A stretch of DNA of 64,000 nucleotides, from the NCBI RefSeq assembly GCF_003996965.1, contig NZ_QWDM01000004.1:199527-263526 (forward strand). Direction: 5' to 3'. Shown in pieces: positions 25,323 to 35,503 of the stretch. Source of the stretch: Flavobacterium cupreum. Its GTDB lineage: Bacteria > Bacteroidota > Bacteroidia > Flavobacteriales > Flavobacteriaceae. Made by a program: the position numbers and the translations under genes. Position 1 is the first letter of the stretch, and each line of letters starts with the position of its first letter. The notes under the pieces are model-generated. The model was given only the letters and a program-made list of their open reading frames with translations. It ran no database searches and was not told the origin of the DNA.

Positions 25323-26867
25323 GTGAATAAAGAATTAATCATTAGATCTAGTTCTGAAGCCGTAGATTTTGCCTTATTAAAAGATGGAAAACTAATTGAA
25401 TTACACAAGGAAGAAGAGAAAAGCAACTTTCAGGTTGGTGATATTTTTATCGCCAAAATAAGAAAACCAGTTGCCGGACTTAATGCTGCTTTTGTAAATG
25501 TAGGCTTCGAAAAAGATGCCTTTTTACATTATCACGATTTAGGACCTAACTTAGCTTCCCAACTGAAATTCATAAAACTTGTAAGCGCAGGTAAAATAAA
25601 AGATTTCTCCCTAAAAACCTTTCAGTTTGAAAAAGAGATTGACAAAGATGGCATCATTACTGATATTTTAAGTGCCAATCAATCTGTTTTAGTTCAAGTT
25701 GTAAAAGAACCTATATCGACCAAAGGTCCAAGGATAAGCGCTGAGCTTTCACTGGCAGGAAGATTTATTGTTCTCGTTCCGTTTTCTGACCGCGTTTCTA
25801 TTTCTCAAAAAATAGAAGACAAAAAGGAAAAGGATCGTCTAAAAAAACTTGTTCTATCGATCAAACCTAAAGGATTTGGTGTTATTGTTCGCACAGTAGC
25901 CGAAGGCAAAAACGTAGCCGAATTAGAAAAAGATTTGCAGAACCTGCTTAGCAGATGGACTGCAATGTGTAAAAAATTACCAACTGCTCATCATCCGTCA
26001 AAAGTATTAGGAGAGCTTAACAGAGCTTCTTCAATACTAAGAGATGTATTTAATGATACCTTTAGCGGTATTCAGATAGATGATGAAGAGTTGTTCCATC
26101 AAACGAAGGAATACCTGCAGGAAATTGCACCTTCAAAACAATCGATTGTGAAGTTTTATCAATCAAATGATACTCCGATTTTCGAGAAATACAATATAGA
26201 GAGACAAATCAAAACTTCATTTGGAAGAACAGTTTCGATGAGCAAAGGCGCTTATCTTATAATCGAACATACCGAAGCTTTACACGTTATAGACGTAAAC
26301 AGCGGAAACCGTTCGAATAAGGCCACGAATCAGGAAGATACTGCCATGGAAGTGAATATGATTGCTGCCGCTGAAATTGCCAGACAACTTCGTCTGCGTG
26401 ATATGGGCGGGATAATCGTAGTTGATTTTATCGATATGTCTAATCCTGAAAACAGGAAAGTCCTGTTCGACTTCTTGCGAGAAGAAATGAGCGACGATAA
26501 AGCAAAGCATAAAATCTTACCGCCGAGTAAATTTGGTTTAGTCCAGATTACAAGACAACGCGTGAGACCAGAAGTTAATATAAAAACCAGAGAAGAAGAT
26601 CCCAACAATGAACATGGCGAAATTGAAGCGCCAATTTTAATCATTGACAGAATCAACTCCGATCTGGAAAGAATTTTAAAAATCCACAAAAGTGTTGTGC
26701 TTAATGTACATCCGTTTGTGGCTGCATACCTCAGTAAAGGTTTTCCATCATTACGTTCAAAATGGTTTTTTGAACATAAGAAATGGGTGAAAATCATACC
26801 TCGTGACGCTTACACGTACTTAGAATACCATTTCTATGATAAAAAAGGAAATGTTATTTCAGAATAA
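25323..26867 (+). CDS. rng: Ribonuclease E/G family endoribonuclease (RNase G)
   Basis: This 514-residue endoribonuclease processes rRNA 5' ends and mRNA. It begins with GTG at 25323. The S1 RNA-binding domain (about 35-125; GDIFIAKIRKPVAGLNAAFVNVG) is followed by the 5'-sensor/RNase H-like region and the DNase I-like catalytic part with the metal ligands in VIDVNSGN and VDFIDM. It has the RNase G length without the long RNase E scaffold tail. The 250-base gap upstream contains GATTTTAGATTTTGGAT-type filler; no -7 match was found there. Confidence 0.93.
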   Translation: MNKELIIRSSSEAVDFALLKDGKLIELHKEEEKSNFQVGDIFIAKIRKPVAGLNAAFVNVGFEKDAFLHYHDLGPNLASQLKFIKLVSAGKIKDFSLKTFQFEKEIDKDGIITDILSANQSVLVQVVKEPISTKGPRISAELSLAGRFIVLVPFSDRVSISQKIEDKKEKDRLKKLVLSIKPKGFGVIVRTVAEGKNVAELEKDLQNLLSRWTAMCKKLPTAHHPSKVLGELNRASSILRDVFNDTFSGIQIDDEELFHQTKEYLQEIAPSKQSIVKFYQSNDTPIFEKYNIERQIKTSFGRTVSMSKGAYLIIEHTEALHVIDVNSGNRSNKATNQEDTAMEVNMIAAAEIARQLRLRDMGGIIVVDFIDMSNPENRKVLFDFLREEMSDDKAKHKILPPSKFGLVQITRQRVRPEVNIKTREEDPNNEHGEIEAPILIIDRINSDLERILKIHKSVVLNVHPFVAAYLSKGFPSLRSKWFFEHKKWVKIIPRDAYTYLEYHFYDKKGNVISE

Positions 26868-26870
26868 ATA

Positions 26871-26906
26871 AAAAACCGCTTCTCTTTCGAGTAGCGGTTT
26901 TTTTTT
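26871..26906 (+). terminator. Intrinsic terminator after rng
   Basis: AAAAACCGCT pairs with AGCGGTTTTT across a 12-base loop, followed by TTTT. Confidence 0.9.
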
Positions 26907-26939
26907 GCCTTTTTTTTATTTTTTTTTGTTTTTTTGCCA

Positions 26940-27077
26940 CAACCCGAGCGATAGCGAACAGGCGAAGCAATTCACGAATGAACACGAATTAATTTATGTA
27001 ATTATTCATTATTGTCACCCTGAGCGGAGTCGAAGGCTTACTACCTAAGAAGGGCTTCGACTCCGCTCAGCCTGACA
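26940..27077. repeat. Dispersed intergenic repeats with a large hairpin
   Basis: A segment GAGCGATAGCGAACAGGCG (about 26946-26964) recurs inverted near 54183-54210. It is followed by a perfect 16-bp inverted repeat, CTGAGCGGAGTCGAAG (27020-27035) and its complement (27055-27070), inside longer imperfect arms 27013-27077. The hairpin lies between the convergent ends of rng and pbpC and could block transcription from either side. The CTGAGCGGAGTCGAAG phrase is common between genes in Bacteroidota. Confidence 0.75.
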
Positions 27078-27085
27078 CGAGTATA

Positions 27086-29461
27086 TTATTCCCTTACAAT
27101 TTCTACTTTCCTGCTGATTTCATTACCTGATTCATCCACAACAGTTACATAATGAAAGCCTGCACTCATGATGATTGACTTTTCATGAAACACTTTGGTC
27201 ACACCTTTGTACACATGATCTACATACCAGAACAATTGTTTTTCTCTTTGTGCATAAGCAATTTTAAAAATTACCGGCTGCACTTCACTATTAAAATCCT
27301 TCGTTAGATAAATTTTACTGTTCGTTTTCGGATAAATAAAGTCCATTGCAACGGTCTGCGTTCCGATACAGTCTTCTTTAAAAGGAGGTAAAGGCAGATA
27401 TTCGATATGCTTGCTTTTGTAGTACCAGGCCATGACCGGAGGCAATATAAACCAGTTTTTGGTTACTATATTTTCGACACTTTCACAACTGCTGTTTACC
27501 TGAAATTGTCCGGTCTGATCCAGATGAACGGTTTTATGATACGGGCAGACTGTTGTTGTTTTTCCTTTTTTGGTCACCCATTGTTTAATTTTGGGGCAGC
27601 CTTCTTTTGCCAGATGTCCGCTTTGGCTGCAAACCTCAACTTCATTTAAATCTTCATACGGAATCCCGAACCATCTTTGTCTTGGCAACAAATTAAACAC
27701 GTCAAATAAAATCGGTGCTGCGCTTGTGACTCCTGTCAGTGTCGGCCTTCCCTCACCGGTTGCATTTCCCACCCAGATTCCGACTACATATCTCGAATTG
27801 GTTCCAATGGCCCAGGCATCACGATTCCCGAAACTGGTTCCTGTTTTCCAGGCAATTTTAAGCGAACTGTCGTAAAATTTCCAGGCTTCATCTCCTTCCG
27901 GACGGTTTACTTCTTCCATTGCGTTATACGTAAGCCAGATTGATCCGGCACCTAAAATGTTCTTCTGTTCGCTTTCTGATCCAAAATCAGGCTGAAAGTC
28001 ATTCTTATAATTAAGTTCTGTAAATTCTTTTGTCCGGTACTTTCCGTGGCTTTTATTAAAATAATTGACCGTAGAAGATAAATTGGAATACGTTCTGCAC
28101 AAATCCCATAAATTACTTTCGGCACCTCCCAAAATAAGCGATAATCCGTAGTGGTCCGGTGATTTGTCAATGTCACTCAACTGAAATTTCTGCAGTTCTT
28201 CATAAAACTTATTCACTCCAAAATCCTGCAGCATCAAAACGGCCGGAATATTTAAGGAACGTGACAGGGCCCGATGTGCCGGAACAGCGCCATCAAAAGT
28301 CAGATTAAAATTCTGGGGGGTATAACCCGCAATCTGCGTAGGGACATCGGCGACTAAGGTGTTGGGCAGCAATTCGCCGTCATCCAGCATCGCTGCATAC
28401 AACAGCGGTTTAAGAATACTTCCTGTACTTCTTGGCGCGTCAATAATGTCAACATCTTTCTGGTGATCACCATCTGTCGGAGCATTTCCAACATAACTGA
28501 TGACATTTCTATTCTGAACATCTATGACCAGAATCGCCAGATTGCTGACTTCATTTTGCCGGTATTGATTGTAATAATATTTTGCAATCTGATTGACCCT
28601 GTTTTGCAGTGTAAAATCCAATGTTGTTTTTACCCGGGTTCCTTCTTCATTTTTTGCCACACGTTCTAATAAATGGGGCGCAATCTGGGGTAAATTATAA
28701 GGCTTTTGGGGCAATGGCTCGTCTATAGAAAGTTCATAGGTCTGTTTGTCAATAATCCCTTCGTGATTTAGTTTTAATAAAAGACGATTCCTTTTTTGTA
28801 ATAACCTTATTTGATTTTTTCCCGGATAAATTAAACTCGGTGCATTGGGCAAAACGGCCAAAGTCGCACTCTCCGCCCATGACAGCTGATTGGATTGCAC
28901 GCCAAAATACCGCCAGGCAGCCATTTCGAGTCCGACAACATTTCCTCCGAAAGGAGCGTGAGCGGCATATAATTCCAAAATTTCGTTTTTAGAATAGCCT
29001 AATTCCAATCTTGTTGCGAGAATAAGTTCTATGATCTTTTCAAAATAAGTTCTTCCCTTCCCTTTTCTGGATAAACGAATAACTTGTTGTGTCAATGTAC
29101 TTCCTCCGCGAACTACTTTTCCGGCTTTTCTGTTTTGTCGGATCGCATTGACCATTGCAACCGGATTAAAACCCGGATGTTTATAGAAATATTCGTCTTC
29201 AAAATAAACAATACATTTTTTGAACTTATCCGGAACGCTGTCCTGCGCGGGAAAACGCCATTGCCCGTCCCCGGCAATTTTTGCTCCTAATAATTCCCCT
29301 TCTTTACTTTCAATTACTGTGGAATAGGGTTCCTGAAATAAGGTTCGGGATAGCGAGAAATAATAAATCAGCAAGAGCAGAAATGCAATTGCTGATTTTA
29401 TTTTATTCTTTTTTATCCAGTTTATAAGGCGTTGTGAGAACGCTATTAATTTATTTTTCAA
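27086..29461 (-). CDS. pbpC: Penicillin-binding protein 1C
   Basis: This bifunctional peptidoglycan synthase (~791 residues) has one N-terminal membrane helix, a GT51 glycosyltransferase domain (GGSTLTQQVIRLSRKGKGRTY) and a transpeptidase domain with SxxK in RSTGSILKP, SxN in SRSLN and KTG in WKTGTSFGNRDAW, then a C-terminal BiPBP_C domain. The frame extends to a TTG at 29506 through repeat-like DNA; I prefer the TTG at 29461 because the protein then begins KNKLIAFSQRLINW before the helix. It follows the alpha-2-macroglobulin gene, its usual partner (pbpC-yfhM pair). The start is uncertain. Confidence 0.92.
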   Translation of the reverse strand: MKNKLIAFSQRLINWIKKNKIKSAIAFLLLLIYYFSLSRTLFQEPYSTVIESKEGELLGAKIAGDGQWRFPAQDSVPDKFKKCIVYFEDEYFYKHPGFNPVAMVNAIRQNRKAGKVVRGGSTLTQQVIRLSRKGKGRTYFEKIIELILATRLELGYSKNEILELYAAHAPFGGNVVGLEMAAWRYFGVQSNQLSWAESATLAVLPNAPSLIYPGKNQIRLLQKRNRLLLKLNHEGIIDKQTYELSIDEPLPQKPYNLPQIAPHLLERVAKNEEGTRVKTTLDFTLQNRVNQIAKYYYNQYRQNEVSNLAILVIDVQNRNVISYVGNAPTDGDHQKDVDIIDAPRSTGSILKPLLYAAMLDDGELLPNTLVADVPTQIAGYTPQNFNLTFDGAVPAHRALSRSLNIPAVLMLQDFGVNKFYEELQKFQLSDIDKSPDHYGLSLILGGAESNLWDLCRTYSNLSSTVNYFNKSHGKYRTKEFTELNYKNDFQPDFGSESEQKNILGAGSIWLTYNAMEEVNRPEGDEAWKFYDSSLKIAWKTGTSFGNRDAWAIGTNSRYVVGIWVGNATGEGRPTLTGVTSAAPILFDVFNLLPRQRWFGIPYEDLNEVEVCSQSGHLAKEGCPKIKQWVTKKGKTTTVCPYHKTVHLDQTGQFQVNSSCESVENIVTKNWFILPPVMAWYYKSKHIEYLPLPPFKEDCIGTQTVAMDFIYPKTNSKIYLTKDFNSEVQPVIFKIAYAQREKQLFWYVDHVYKGVTKVFHEKSIIMSAGFHYVTVVDESGNEISRKVEIVRE

Positions 29462-29521
29462 AGTTTGATCGTAATTTAACTGCAAGGAACGCGAGGTTAT
29501 TTGCAAAGTTTATAAAGTTTT

Positions 29522-29579
29522 TTTCACGCAGATTTTGCAGATTTTTTTTATCTGCCAGATCTCCAAAATCTGCGTGAAA
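29522..29579. repeat. Nested hairpin between alpha-2-macroglobulin and pbpC genes
   Basis: TTTCACGCAGATTTTG (29522-29537) and CAAAATCTGCGTGAAA (29564-29579) are perfect 16-bp inverted arms. An inner GCAGAT...ATCTGC pair sits in the loop. The structure fills the gap between the two genes of the pair and begins 3 bases after the upstream stop codon. Confidence 0.8.
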
Positions 29580-29581
29580 CT

Positions 29582-32500
29582 TTATTTCACCACCTGAACC
29601 CAAAATCCTTTGGTTCTGGCCAGGAAAGTATGATCGTACATCGCTTCACATTGCAGTCCCGGTAAATAATAAGTTCCCAGATAGGAGGCATTCAGTAAAA
29701 TTTTGAATGTTTTGGTTTCCCCAGCTTTTAGTCCAAAATAGAAATTCGTCCTGTCATCGCGGATATCAATGTAATCGGCTGTATTATTCGTCGCTTCACC
29801 GTAATCGGTAAAACGGGTGTTTACAATTTCGAAACCGGATGGTAAAATCTGCGACAAAGCTACATTTTGTACATATTCGTTCTTCAGGTTTTTAATGGTT
29901 ACCTCAGCAACAAACTCCGTTCCCTGAGCAATTTTCGACACCTCAATTACACTGCCTTTTCTGTTTCGGAAAACAATTCCGGCCGAAAGATTATTTTCTA
30001 CCGCATTTTCCTGACCAATAGGAAGGATTCCGGTATTTAACACACGAACATAAATCGTATTCTTTTTATTGTTTTTTAAAGTGATACTATTGGCTCCCGA
30101 TTTCACCACCAGGTTTCGGTCTGCAACGGTTTTAGCGGTTTTTATAGTCTGTGCTTTTCCGTCTTTGCTGAACTGAAGATCAATTCCTTTCGGACCGTTA
30201 TTTAGTGAGAATTTCGACATGGCGTGCAAACAATAAGCAGTGGTCTGCGTGCTCATCCATTGATCACTTGCCATGTTTTTGGCGAGTTTTTTAGCCATCA
30301 GGAATGAATTCTCTTTTTGGTTTAACAATAATAAGGTTTCCAAAGCCATGGCTCTGTTCCTGTCACCTGAACCATAGTAATAATAATTATAATCACTTGA
30401 AATATCATCGATTTTACTGTGCAATAGCAACGTTAATCCGGCGCTTTTTTGTCCTGCCAGCACATAAGCCGCTGCGAGTCGTAATTTAGTTTCGTTTGAA
30501 ATTCCGGTTGTTTCGCGTAATCTGTTCATGGATGACAAATCGGGAGAACCTGCCAAAGCCAGTGTATACAAACGGTAGGCCTGCGCCATGTCATTTCCAT
30601 AACGTGGTTCGAAACGCCATTTTTTCGCTTCTTTTTGCTGATAGGAAATCCATTTTGACTTGAAGTTAATCGGCAACACATAGCCTTTTTTCTCTGCTTC
30701 AATTATAAAATGCCCGGCATAAGAAGTTCCCCAATCGTCTGCAATCGTATTCCCCTGCCAGTACGAAAGTCCTCCGTTGGGCAACTGGAAGCCTCCTAAT
30801 CTGGCGATTCCTGCCGTCACATTCTTTTGGATAAGCTGTTGGCGTGTAGCATCAATATCGGCCAAATCACTTAAAAACAATTGCGGAAAAACAGATGAAG
30901 TGCTCTGCTCTACACAACCATGTGGATACTGAATCAGGTATTGCAGTCTTCCATTCAGATTAATGGTCGGCATGGAAGAAACCTCCAGCTTCGCTTTATT
31001 ACTTCCCGAAACGCCGAAGGTTTTCCAGGAAATGGTTTTAGTGCTGCCGGGAGATAAAATCACATCTGTATACGTATTCGTAACCGGATTCGGATTGGTC
31101 ATATCAATTTCGACATCATAGGATGATTTTTCCTTTCCGGAGGTGGCAATAATCTGCACTTTTGCAATTCCGGTCTGGTTTCCAACTGCAAGATTAAAAT
31201 AGGCCATTTTCTCATCCGGCTGTGTAAAGTTTACATTCTGAGTTGTACTTCCGATTACCTGTAGCCCTTTGCTGGTTTTTATCTGAAGTTTTACATTTTT
31301 AATATTTTTCTCCGTTGCGAAAACAGTAACCGGAATAGTCACTTTTTCGGATGGTGAAATTTTTCTTGGCAAGGAAGCCAGTACCATTAACGGACTGCGT
31401 ACCGGAGTTGCTTTCTCCACGCTTCCGTAAGCACTCGTCGCCGCATCACCCGCCACTACCATAGTTCGTACTGACCCGATATATTTTGGCAAAGTAACCT
31501 GATGTGTTTTGGTTTGTCCTTTTTCGAGTTTGAAGGGTCCCAGATAAATGACCACCGGTTTAAAACGATTGGCTTTCTTGGCCTTTCCTCCGCCTAAATC
31601 CTGATCTCCACCAATACTGAAAATCTGGTTTACTTTTCCGCCGTAAGCGCCAATTACGTCGTCGTATACATCCCAGGTTTTTACCCCCAGGGCTTCCCGA
31701 ACGTAGAAACTATCCCAGGCATTTGGTGTTTTAAATCGGGTTAAATCCAACAATCCTTCGTCAACTATAGCAATCGTGTACGTCATTTCTTTACCTGATT
31801 TCTCGCTCACTTTTACAGGGAAAGATTTTTCAGGCCTTAAAACATCCGACATCGTAATCATTGGTTCCAGTTTTGTATTTTTATCTACGACTCCAATCGG
31901 AACAATTCCGTACATACGAATCGGGGAATCATTTTTAGTCGAAGCGTGCGGTTGTAAAAGCGTGATATTAAAATAGACATTCGGTGCCATTGCAGCCGTA
32001 ATCGGAATTTCGACTTTTGTTTCTCCTTTTTTCGTTTCTACCCACAGCGTCTGCACTACTTTTGATCCGTTTTCGATAGAAACCAAAGCGCGTCCGCCTT
32101 CACTTGAAGGGAAAGAAATCTGTGCTTTCTCGCCTACTGCATAATCTTTTTTATCCGTAGAAAAAACAAGCATATTCGCGGTTGAGGCATCTGTATTTCT
32201 GGTTTTTCCGGACCAGATCGGCCAGTCGATATTTACGGTTAAGGCAGTTGCATGTCCGCCGGTTTCATCTGAAACGCGAATCATATAACGTCCCCATTCT
32301 TCATCGGTTAAGGCAAACTGAATACTTCCTTTTCCGCTTGAATCGGTGTTAACTTTAAAGGTTTTATAAGAAGTTGTGGCTTCAGATGAATTGTAATTGG
32401 ATAAATTATCACTGGAAGCATCCCACCACCAGCGCCATTCTACTTTATATACTTTCACTTCCAGATCCCTTACCGATTTTGGTCTTCCGTTTTCATCAAC

Positions 32501-35269
32501 GGTCACAATATCAAAACGATTGTTGGTTCTGGTTTCTAGCATGCCGTATTTATTGACTTCCGGTGCTTTTACACCTACATAGGTTTTGTATGGCGAATAG
32601 GTCGTGGCCATGGCATCCATACTGAAATCCCCGCCTTCTTCGTATACTTTTGTAATGAAAGATGCTCTCAGCATTCCGGGCGCCTGTCCTTGTAACTTTG
32701 GATTAATATTAGCCGCTGCCCTTCCGTTTGCGTCTAATTTTCCGGAGAAAACATTTACTTCCTCGGTACTGAACCTGCGAACTAAGTCATCAAAAGTATA
32801 TTTGTCATATCCTTTGAAAGTGGTTTTCTGTTCGGAGAATTTAGCCTGCATTTCTACATTCAGGTTTTTAGCAATCGCACCATGTAGCCAGGTCACTTCA
32901 AGGTTGCTGGTGTTCGGATAGGAAGAAGACAAAATCGCTCTCTGAAAACTATTCTTGATTTTCAGACGATTGGGTTTTATCGTTTCAATTTTTATGTTTT
33001 TATAAAATTTGGCTCCTCCAACGCTCACCATGGCTTCCCAGCTTCCTGTAGGTGCATCGGGATCTGTCGGTACTGTAAAAGCGTAATGATTTAATTCATT
33101 CGATTTCTGAACGGTCTGATACGATACTTTTCCGTTTGGATCAGTTAGCCTGAATTTTATCGGGTGTGCTTTTGGTAATTTATTCGAAACGTCATTCAGA
33201 ATAAAAGACAAATACAAATTATCTCCCGGACGCCAGACGCCACGTTCTCCATAGATAAATCCTTTGAGCCCTTTCTGAAGTGTTTCTCCGGCTACATCAA
33301 AATTACTGACAGATAATGAATTTCCGTCATCCAGCTTTACATACGTTGACTGATCTCCTAAGGTAACGATGGCAAAATACGCGAATTTATTGATCTGGAA
33401 GGTAGCAATACCTTCGCTGCTGGTCGATGCAGTAGCAATTTTTTGCTGCTGATAGGTGTATAAATCAACACGCGCATTCGAAACCGGCTCGGTAGTAAGG
33501 ATATTATTGACAGCAAACAAATACGATTTATTTTCTCCTCTTTTCGCAATTACCCCTAAGTCCGACGCTAAAATATTCGTCGCAATTCGTGCATTGTAAT
33601 AGTAAGAACCTGTACACGGATCCTGGCTTTCTCTCCACTGATAATCGTCGTAATAGTAATCGTCATACGGATTCTCACTGTAATTCACATCGTTTTCATC
33701 AACCTCTTCTTCCTCTTCATTCTGATCGGAATCGTCTTCTGATGTTTCGCATTTGTATAAAGAATACTTCTTTTTATACGAGAACTCTACCCTGTAGATC
33801 GCGCCCGGTTCCGGCTTAATAATTTTGGATAAATCCAGGGCAAAAGTGTTCCATTTGCTTAAATTAACCAAAGTATTTTCTTTAAGGTTAATGGTTGTTT
33901 TGGCCACGGGCTGAGAAACACGTTTTAGGTTTTGCGACCCTTTTAATTCATTATTCTGAAGAAACTGCAGGATGTTATTTTTATATATCTTGTACACTTT
34001 TACGTCTACGGCACTCAGATTTGCAGCTTCAAAATTCAGTTTCAGGTTATTGGAACTTGGCAGAATCGTCCCATTTTTTACAAATCGTACATTTGGTTTT
34101 ATCTGGTCAAAAGAAATTTTCTGAGAATAACTCGCTATCATTTTCTTGCCATACTGGCTTTCGATCCCCTGAAAAACTTCAAGCAGCAATTCGCCGGTTA
34201 TATTTTGTTCCGGTGCGGCTTCCTCCTCCTCTACAACTTCCGGTTCCGCTTCTACGGTTTCTTCCGTTGTCGCCGTCGCTGCACTATCAACAGCAACGCT
34301 TGCCGAATCTACCGTCACGGTGGCAACCGGTTCTTCGACTACAACTTCGTGAACTACTTCGGGTGCCGGTTTTTCATTACTGAAATAGACTTTCAGTACA
34401 TTTCCCTGAGTTGAAAATTTTAAATTATTGGTATTTTGAATGGCTACGAGACCTTTAAAATCCTGGCCTTTCTCTAAAGGTTCCGAGAAATTGATTGAAA
34501 CCGACTGATTGTTTTCGTCGGGAACATCGACTCTTATAACTTTAAATTCATTTATGGAAGTAATCGGAAAGTCAATTTTTCCTTTTTGGTCAATATCAAA
34601 ATCAGTTCCGTCATAAGCGATTTCAAGTTCACTTGGCTCGGAAAAACGCTGGATACTGTCAATGGTAAATTTGAATTCTTTTCCTGATTTTACGTTTTTA
34701 TCAAATTTAATTTTAAGCTTATTTCCTTTTTGGCTGGCTAAAATTAACTTTTGAGCCGTTTCGGAATCAATATCGTCTGCTGTTTTCAATACGCAGTTCA
34801 GGTACTGATATTCTTTGCTGTGGGACTGAATATCGAGCGTATTGATAGTAAAATCCTGTTTTATGGTTTTAACGGTAAAATTAAATTCAGAAAGTTCCTT
34901 TTCTTTTTCTTTCGGAAGCGTAATCAGTTTGTCTAAGTGCAGCGTCACCTGATATTCCGTTCCCGCTTTTAATTTTTTCTCCGGAATAAAAGCAAGGGTA
35001 TTACCCGATAGTGCCACTACTTTTCCATTGACACTTGGCGAAATATCAAACAGATCGTCATCTAAAACCTCATTGATTTTCCATTCTTTTTTTTCGAAAG
35101 CCAAAACTACGCGTATGTCTGACTGTGAAGGAACGATTCCGCCTGTAAAACTACTTATGTACTCTTTGAATAATGAAAAATCGGAATTGAAATCGGCAGC
35201 TGATTTTCTGCCACAAGATTGAAAAATAAAAAACACACAAAACACGAGAACTAATCCTTTTGCTTTCAC
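29582..35269 (-). CDS. Bacterial alpha-2-macroglobulin family lipoprotein
   Basis: This 1895-residue envelope protein has a lipoprotein signal (QSCGRKS, Cys19) and a GTG start. N-terminal MG-type beta domains run to about 950, with two acidic insertions (about 310-355, Glu/Val-rich; about 525-560, Asp/Glu/Tyr-rich). The A2M core follows (FIYGERGVWRPGD; ITMSDVLRPEKSFPVKV), then the thioester motif CVEQ in YPHGCVEQSTS and the alpha-helical complement-like barrel. The intact CxEQ means it can trap proteases covalently. It pairs with pbpC, as in many bacteria, suggesting defence or repair of the cell wall after envelope damage. Confidence 0.92.
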   Translation of the reverse strand: MKAKGLVLVFCVFFIFQSCGRKSAADFNSDFSLFKEYISSFTGGIVPSQSDIRVVLAFEKKEWKINEVLDDDLFDISPSVNGKVVALSGNTLAFIPEKKLKAGTEYQVTLHLDKLITLPKEKEKELSEFNFTVKTIKQDFTINTLDIQSHSKEYQYLNCVLKTADDIDSETAQKLILASQKGNKLKIKFDKNVKSGKEFKFTIDSIQRFSEPSELEIAYDGTDFDIDQKGKIDFPITSINEFKVIRVDVPDENNQSVSINFSEPLEKGQDFKGLVAIQNTNNLKFSTQGNVLKVYFSNEKPAPEVVHEVVVEEPVATVTVDSASVAVDSAATATTEETVEAEPEVVEEEEAAPEQNITGELLLEVFQGIESQYGKKMIASYSQKISFDQIKPNVRFVKNGTILPSSNNLKLNFEAANLSAVDVKVYKIYKNNILQFLQNNELKGSQNLKRVSQPVAKTTINLKENTLVNLSKWNTFALDLSKIIKPEPGAIYRVEFSYKKKYSLYKCETSEDDSDQNEEEEEVDENDVNYSENPYDDYYYDDYQWRESQDPCTGSYYYNARIATNILASDLGVIAKRGENKSYLFAVNNILTTEPVSNARVDLYTYQQQKIATASTSSEGIATFQINKFAYFAIVTLGDQSTYVKLDDGNSLSVSNFDVAGETLQKGLKGFIYGERGVWRPGDNLYLSFILNDVSNKLPKAHPIKFRLTDPNGKVSYQTVQKSNELNHYAFTVPTDPDAPTGSWEAMVSVGGAKFYKNIKIETIKPNRLKIKNSFQRAILSSSYPNTSNLEVTWLHGAIAKNLNVEMQAKFSEQKTTFKGYDKYTFDDLVRRFSTEEVNVFSGKLDANGRAAANINPKLQGQAPGMLRASFITKVYEEGGDFSMDAMATTYSPYKTYVGVKAPEVNKYGMLETRTNNRFDIVTVDENGRPKSVRDLEVKVYKVEWRWWWDASSDNLSNYNSSEATTSYKTFKVNTDSSGKGSIQFALTDEEWGRYMIRVSDETGGHATALTVNIDWPIWSGKTRNTDASTANMLVFSTDKKDYAVGEKAQISFPSSEGGRALVSIENGSKVVQTLWVETKKGETKVEIPITAAMAPNVYFNITLLQPHASTKNDSPIRMYGIVPIGVVDKNTKLEPMITMSDVLRPEKSFPVKVSEKSGKEMTYTIAIVDEGLLDLTRFKTPNAWDSFYVREALGVKTWDVYDDVIGAYGGKVNQIFSIGGDQDLGGGKAKKANRFKPVVIYLGPFKLEKGQTKTHQVTLPKYIGSVRTMVVAGDAATSAYGSVEKATPVRSPLMVLASLPRKISPSEKVTIPVTVFATEKNIKNVKLQIKTSKGLQVIGSTTQNVNFTQPDEKMAYFNLAVGNQTGIAKVQIIATSGKEKSSYDVEIDMTNPNPVTNTYTDVILSPGSTKTISWKTFGVSGSNKAKLEVSSMPTINLNGRLQYLIQYPHGCVEQSTSSVFPQLFLSDLADIDATRQQLIQKNVTAGIARLGGFQLPNGGLSYWQGNTIADDWGTSYAGHFIIEAEKKGYVLPINFKSKWISYQQKEAKKWRFEPRYGNDMAQAYRLYTLALAGSPDLSSMNRLRETTGISNETKLRLAAAYVLAGQKSAGLTLLLHSKIDDISSDYNYYYYGSGDRNRAMALETLLLLNQKENSFLMAKKLAKNMASDQWMSTQTTAYCLHAMSKFSLNNGPKGIDLQFSKDGKAQTIKTAKTVADRNLVVKSGANSITLKNNKKNTIYVRVLNTGILPIGQENAVENNLSAGIVFRNRKGSVIEVSKIAQGTEFVAEVTIKNLKNEYVQNVALSQILPSGFEIVNTRFTDYGEATNNTADYIDIRDDRTNFYFGLKAGETKTFKILLNASYLGTYYLPGLQCEAMYDHTFLARTKGFWVQVVK

Positions 35270-35503
35270 TTTTATTTAGAGTTATAAGGTTACAAATTAT
35301 AGAAAATGACAGAACGTTTTAACATTTGGCAGTTACAGAGCATAACTATCGTAATGTTTAATATATTGTAGTAAATGTAGAATATTTTTTGAAATATTTT
35401 AAGAGGAAAATTCAGTGGATAGAATTATTTAATTTTCATGAATATTTTCTTAATCTAAAAAATAAATTTAGTCTTAAAGGGGCTTTTAGAAAATACAATT
35501 TTT

